Source: JACOYH01 sp964469735
Lineage (GTDB): Bacteria; Patescibacteriota; Minisyncoccia; Minisyncoccales; MHMH01
Direction of reading: 5' to 3'
DNA length: 7,502 bases
Assembly (NCBI GenBank): GCA_964469735.1
Contig: CAYXYS010000028.1
Location: 1-7,502, forward strand
Shown here: piece after piece, positions 5,798 to 7,502 of the stretch
Layout: each line of letters starts with the position of its first letter
How positions within the stretch are numbered: the first letter of the stretch is position 1
Position numbers and translations under genes: made by a program
The notes under the pieces: model-generated
What the model was told of the DNA's origin: nothing
Seen by the model: only the letters and a program-made list of their open reading frames with translations
Database searches by the model: none

Positions 5798-5944
5798 TTG
5801 ATTAGAGGGCCTCCGAATTCAAGATTTCCATATTTGGGAAATATATCGGCTGAGGAGGAAAATTGCCAAAAAAATATTTTTATAAATGCGAAGACTGCAA
5901 AGAGGAATTTCAGATATTGGAGGGGTCTGGCTTTGCGAAACTGA
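5798..5944 (+). CDS. Possible upstream leader ORF with strong Shine-Dalgarno, overlapping the zinc-ribbon start
   Basis: AAAGGAGG (ending at 5789) lies 8 nt before a TTG at 5798. This is one of only two strong Shine-Dalgarno sites that I see in the window. The frame runs 48 codons, beginning IRGPPNSRFPYLGNISAEEE, and passes the zinc-ribbon start in another frame to a TGA at 5942-5944. The part after about residue 23 is just the shadow of the zinc-ribbon gene and looks non-natural. No family is recognised. It could be a regulatory leader peptide or the original N-terminus of the zinc-ribbon protein separated by a frameshift. It could also be a chance frame behind a structural GGAGG. See the finding on the two-SD leader. 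Confidence 0.3.
   Translation: MIRGPPNSRFPYLGNISAEEENCQKNIFINAKTAKRNFRYWRGLALRN
5854..5858 (+). promoter_or_regulatory. Shine-Dalgarno that decides the TTG start of the zinc-ribbon gene
   Basis: GGAGG (within AGGAGG, 5853-5858) lies 4 nt before the TTG at 5863. No ATG or GTG lies in frame before the first CxxC, and residues 2-9 (PKKYFYKC) are a natural zinc-ribbon beginning, so TTG is the start. A CCTCC at 5810-5814 is complementary to this site and could mask it. Confidence 0.65.
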
Positions 5945-6129
5945 ATAAATCGAGAATAAAATACTGCCCGGCTTGCGGCGACCTGCTGCAGGAAAAATAC
6001 TGCCGTAACTGCAAAGATAAAGTTAAGCGCCTGCTCGACTCAACAGCCAAAGCGATTTTCAAAAATCATTCCTCTTTCAGTACTTGCCCTTATTGCGGAG
6101 GTAAGGTGTTCCTCCATTACGCACATTAA
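5863..6129 (+). CDS. Small protein with four CxxC motifs (double zinc ribbon), function unknown
   Basis: The product is 88 residues with four CxxC pairs: C9/C12, C35/C38, C47/C50 and C75/C78. They are enough to hold two zinc ions in rubredoxin- or ribbon-type knuckles. The first pair (YKCEDCKEEF) and the second (KYCPACGDLL) look like one ribbon, and the third (KYCRNCKDK) and fourth (STCPYCGGKVFL) like a second. Between them is a basic helix (KRLLDSTAKAIFKNH, 54-68). Similar small ribbons bind nucleic acid or act as protein adaptors; no specific function can be assigned. It starts with TTG behind a strong Shine-Dalgarno. It has its own promoter and a strong terminator 5 nt after the stop. An 11-base repeat, CGCACATTAAA, occurs both in its leader (5770-5780) and over its stop codon (6120-6130). 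Confidence 0.75.
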   Translation: MPKKYFYKCEDCKEEFQILEGSGFAKLNKSRIKYCPACGDLLQEKYCRNCKDKVKRLLDSTAKAIFKNHSSFSTCPYCGGKVFLHYAH

Positions 6130-6134
6130 ACTTT

Positions 6135-6171
6135 AAAAGCGCTTTTCTTCAGTGAGAGGCGCTTTTATTTT
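6135..6171 (+). terminator. Rho-independent terminator after the zinc-ribbon gene
   Basis: AAAAGCGC (6135-6142) pairs with GCGCTTTT (6159-6166). The stem extends inward by five more pairs, two of them G-T wobbles (6143-6147 with 6154-6158), around a TTCAGT loop. ATTTT follows. Confidence 0.9.
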
Positions 6172-6174
6172 CGC

Positions 6175-6208
6175 TTGACTGGAGTTTAAGGGTAATTTAA
6201 GCTAAAAT
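6175..6208 (+). promoter_or_regulatory. Probable promoter of the DUF5679 transcript
   Basis: TTGACT (6175-6180) directly follows the terminator. The sequence CTTGACTGG around it (6174-6182) is identical to that at the cold-shock promoter (15-23). The position 17 bp on holds TAAGCT (6198-6203, weak). A better -10, TAAAAT (6203-6208), is at 22 bp, which is too long. Either places the start at about 6210-6215, at the 5' edge of the pseudoknot. Confidence 0.4.
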
Positions 6209-6211
6209 AAG

Positions 6212-6279
6212 GCTGTGGAAAAGCGAACCCTGTTAAATACTTTTTGCACAGCTTATAAAATAAAATCGTTTAGCAGGGT
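6212..6279 (+). promoter_or_regulatory. Predicted H-type RNA pseudoknot in the DUF5679 leader
   Basis: Stem 1 pairs GCTGTG (6212-6217) with CACAGC (6247-6252), and AAAAG (6219-6223) with CTTTT (6240-6244), with a small internal irregularity at 6218/6245-6246. Its loop contains ACCCTGTTAAA (6227-6237), which pairs with TTTAGCAGGGT (6269-6279): 11 bp with one wobble. The connecting loops are 3, 2 and 16 nt, and the long one is A/U-rich (6253-6268). That is classical H-type geometry. It could be a riboswitch-like element, a protein-binding leader or the body of a small RNA. I do not recognise it as a named class. It was found by eye, without folding energies or alignments. Confidence 0.5.
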
Positions 6280-6317
6280 AAAGGTCGGCTGAATTTGTTA
6301 ATTAAGCAATTTCTATC

Positions 6318-6473
6318 ATGGAAGCCTATTGCGTTAAATGCAAAAAGAAACAAGAGATGGTCGATGCTAAGGAAGTGACAATGAAAGGAAAAGGCGGAGT
6401 TAAAAGAAAAGCGATGACCGGCAAGTGCCCCAAATGCGGGACCAAAATGTTCCGAATAATGGGCAAGGCCTAG
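6318..6473 (+). CDS. DUF5679 mini zinc-ribbon protein
   Basis: The product is 51 residues, matching the small DUF5679 family: YCVKCKKKQEM near the start, a middle KEVTMKGKGG stretch, then TGKCPKCGTKMFRI. The four cysteines C5/C8 and C37/C40 form one zinc site. The family is of unknown function and often occurs in CPR bacteria and other prokaryotes; a nucleic-acid or ribosome association has been supposed for such basic mini-ribbons but is not shown here. The ATG at 6318 has no Shine-Dalgarno and is preceded by a leader of about 105 nt with the predicted pseudoknot and an AAAGGTCGG (6280-6288). A perfect palindrome and a terminator follow the stop. It was too short for a length-limited gene call but is well supported by homology. 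Confidence 0.9.
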   Translation: MEAYCVKCKKKQEMVDAKEVTMKGKGGVKRKAMTGKCPKCGTKMFRIMGKA

Positions 6474-6477
6474 AGTT

Positions 6478-6499
6478 GAAAGATTTCCGGAAATCTTTC
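6478..6499 (+). repeat. Perfect 22-bp palindrome after the DUF5679 gene
   Basis: The arm GAAAGATTTCC (6478-6488) is followed at once by its exact reverse complement (6489-6499). In RNA it would form a 9-bp hairpin with a CCGG loop. It starts 5 nt after the stop codon and lies upstream of the true terminator, with no T-run after it. It may be an mRNA-stabilising 3' hairpin or a dyad for a dimeric DNA-binding protein. Confidence 0.6.
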
Positions 6500-6510
6500 C
6501 AGACGTTATC

Positions 6511-6538
6511 AAAGAGCCGCCGAAAAGGGCGGCTTTTT
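6511..6538 (+). terminator. Rho-independent terminator after the DUF5679 gene
   Basis: AGCCGCC (6515-6521) pairs with GGCGGCT (6528-6534) around GAAAAG. TTTT follows, and the flanking AAA(G) on the 5' side can extend the stem into the T-run. The core resembles the terminator at 693-720. Confidence 0.9.
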
Positions 6539-6542
6539 GTTG

Positions 6543-6548
6543 TACAAT
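6543..6548 (+). promoter_or_regulatory. -10 box giving a probably leaderless ComEC-like mRNA
   Basis: TACAAT (five of six) lies 6 nt before the ATG at 6555, so transcription would start at about the A of the start codon. No -35 is evident; that region is occupied by the preceding terminator hairpin. Confidence 0.4.
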
Positions 6549-6554
6549 GAAAGA

Positions 6555-7409
6555 ATGAAAGCTTCTTGTATAATTCTGGCTGTTCTTCTGGGATTGAATG
6601 TTTTTGCCTGGGCCGCGGTTTCTTATTTAAGCGAGCCCGATTTAAGGGTGAGTTTTTTTGATGTCGGCCAAGGCGATGCTATTTTTATAGAAACGCCGCA
6701 AAGGCATCAGATTTTAATTGACGGAGGTCCCAACTCGGATATTTTAAAGAAGCTCGGAGGGGAAATGCCTTTTTGGGACAGGACGATTGATTTGGTGGTT
6801 TTGACGCATCCCGACCACGACCACATTTCAGGATTGATCGAAGTTTTAAAGAGGTACGAAGTGAAAAGTATTTTATGGACTGGCGTTCTGCGGAATGCCG
6901 CCGAATACAAAGAATGGCAGAAGTTGATTAAAGAAGAAAAAGCCAACATATATATAGCTAAAGCCGGTCAGAAGATTTTAGGAGGTCGAACCTTTTTGGA
7001 GAGGTTCGACCTCTTCATACTTTATCCTTTTGAAAGTTTGGAGGGCAATGAGGCGAGCAATACCAACAATACTTCAGTGGTTGCCAGGCTGGTTTTCGGG
7101 AAAACGAGCTTTTTATTTACCGGAGACATCTACCGGTCGGCTGAGAGGGCGCTGCTGAAAGAAGGCGTTGAAATAGACTCAGATGTTTTGAAAGTGGCCC
7201 ATCACGGAAGCAAGACTTCTTCCAATAGTGAGTTTATCGCTTCGGTCTCTCCAGATATGGCCGTTATTTCTTGCGGTAAAGACAATCCTTACGGGCATCC
7301 CCACGAAGCGACCCTTGATGCCCTTGGGGAAACAAGAATTCTGAGAACCGATTTGCTCGGGGACATAAAATTGATTACTGACGGTGACGTAATTCGCTTT
7401 TTAGACTAA
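6555..7409 (+). CDS. Membrane-anchored ComEC-like metallo-beta-lactamase-fold protein
   Basis: The product is 284 residues: one N-terminal hydrophobic anchor or signal (about 4-24), then a metallo-beta-lactamase domain. Motifs in order are FFDVGQGDAIFIETP (34-48), LIDGG (54-58), THPDHDHISG (84-93, metal ligands), NNTSVVARL (171-179), FTGD (188-191), AHHGS (215-219) and NPYGHPH (244-250). This is the order found in the C-terminal domain of the DNA-uptake protein ComEC. The large channel domain is missing, so this is the stand-alone ComEC/Rec2-related hydrolase form, probably exported and tethered. A nuclease or phosphodiesterase activity is likely but the substrate is unknown. The ATG at 6555 is chosen over an in-frame TTG at 6537, which lies inside the preceding terminator. 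A perfect inverted repeat lies within the gene (6982-7013). Confidence 0.9.
   Translation: MKASCIILAVLLGLNVFAWAAVSYLSEPDLRVSFFDVGQGDAIFIETPQRHQILIDGGPNSDILKKLGGEMPFWDRTIDLVVLTHPDHDHISGLIEVLKRYEVKSILWTGVLRNAAEYKEWQKLIKEEKANIYIAKAGQKILGGRTFLERFDLFILYPFESLEGNEASNTNNTSVVARLVFGKTSFLFTGDIYRSAERALLKEGVEIDSDVLKVAHHGSKTSSNSEFIASVSPDMAVISCGKDNPYGHPHEATLDALGETRILRTDLLGDIKLITDGDVIRFLD
6982..7013 (+). repeat. Perfect 12-bp inverted repeat inside the ComEC-like gene
   Basis: GAGGTCGAACCT (6982-6993) and its exact reverse complement (7002-7013) are separated by 8 nt. Two further pairs outside (one a G-T wobble, one A-T) make about 14 bp. It encodes ordinary residues (GGRTFLERFDLF), in a segment between conserved motifs. 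It is not followed by a T-run, so it is not a standard terminator. Confidence 0.65.
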
Positions 7410-7410
7410 T

Positions 7411-7440
7411 AAAAAAGCGGTGACGAATCACCGCTTTATT
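7411..7440. terminator. Bidirectional terminator between convergent genes
   Basis: AAAGCGGTGA (7414-7423) pairs perfectly with TCACCGCTTT (7428-7437) around a CGAA loop. The + strand continues TTTATTGTT, and the minus strand reads into a run of six T (complement of 7411-7416). It serves the ComEC-like gene and the minus-strand gene that ends at 7442. Confidence 0.9.
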
Positions 7441-7441
7441 G

Positions 7442-7501
7442 TTAAATTTTTTCTTTCACCGCTTTTGCGAGAATTTCGTATCTTCTTGCTGTTGCAGGAT
7501 A
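7442..7501 (-). CDS. 3' end of a minus-strand gene, cut by the window edge
   Basis: On the minus strand, a TAA (complement of 7442-7444) ends an open frame of 19 codons reaching the window edge: YPATARRYEILAKAVKEKI. The charged helical ending and the bidirectional terminator placed just after the stop support a real convergent gene. Family cannot be told from so few residues. Confidence 0.45.
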   Translation of the reverse strand, partial: YPATARRYEILAKAVKEKI

Positions 7502-7502
7502 A

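Noticed and set aside
6270..6512. Minus-strand open frame over the DUF5679 gene
   Set aside because: It is a shadow of the DUF5679 gene and its terminator, with no family features.
6537..6554. TTG start for the ComEC-like gene
   Set aside because: It lies in the T-run of the preceding terminator with no ribosome-binding site. The ATG at 6555 starts the hydrophobic anchor directly.
1..7502. Alternative genetic code with TGA as glycine
   Set aside because: TGA ends several genes exactly at expected family C-termini or ATGA overlaps, and no conserved glycine is encoded by TGA.
1..7502. CRISPR arrays, tRNA, rRNA, insertion sequences, phage genes
   Set aside because: No regularly spaced repeats, cloverleaf, rRNA-like segment, transposase or integrase motif was seen on either strand.

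Overview
The window reads like a chromosome segment of a small-genome bacterium of the Patescibacteria/CPR type, most likely Parcubacteria. The reasons are the gene set (a DUF5679 mini zinc ribbon, a DUF378 protein, an SdpI-like protein, a thioredoxin-CcdA fusion and a ComEC-type metallo-beta-lactamase without the channel), very tight packing, moderate G+C, and few Shine-Dalgarno sites. This placement is an inference from content; there is no rRNA or marker gene to confirm it. TGA ends several genes exactly at their expected C-termini (the 140-residue membrane protein, the SdpI-like protein, the cation transporter and the uracil-DNA glycosylase), so the code is standard. That argues against the recoded Gracilibacteria and Absconditabacteria. 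No tRNA, rRNA, CRISPR array, transposase or phage gene is visible.

Layout. All complete genes are on the + strand. (1) 1-399: a cold-shock protein gene with a promoter, a leader of about 100 nt and a strong terminator. (2) 400-720: a DUF378 membrane protein with its own promoter and terminator. (3) 738-1799: an ATGA-coupled pair, a four-helix membrane protein of unknown function followed by an SdpI/DUF1648 protein, apparently starting from a leaderless promoter. (4) 1844-2989: a periplasmic thioredoxin domain fused to a CcdA/DsbD-type membrane electron carrier. (5) 3013-5734: a cation diffusion facilitator carrying an extra NifX-like domain, a 43-codon ORF that looks like the cut-off N-terminus of a ZIP metal transporter, a short-chain dehydrogenase and a family 4 uracil-DNA glycosylase. 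Spacing here is -4 to +16 nt, apparently one operon. (6) 5731-6171: a four-CxxC zinc-ribbon gene with a TTG start behind an unusual two-Shine-Dalgarno leader. (7) 6175-6538: a DUF5679 zinc ribbon whose leader can fold into a well-formed H-type pseudoknot. (8) 6543-7409: a membrane-anchored ComEC-like hydrolase. A bidirectional terminator then separates it from the 3' end of a minus-strand gene cut by the window edge.

Working together. Metal handling links the CDF transporter and the ZIP remnant, and possibly the small zinc-ribbon proteins. The thioredoxin-CcdA fusion points to thiol redox work outside the membrane. The most unusual signals are outside the ordinary genes: the pseudoknot at 6212-6279, the paired-SD leader at 5784-5862, repeated placement of -10 boxes 6-7 nt before ATG, an 8-base motif (AAAGGTCG) found ahead of three genes, and two perfect inverted repeats. 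Within proteins, the notable items are the CDF-NifX fusion and a uracil-DNA glycosylase with Asp where one iron-sulfur cysteine should be.
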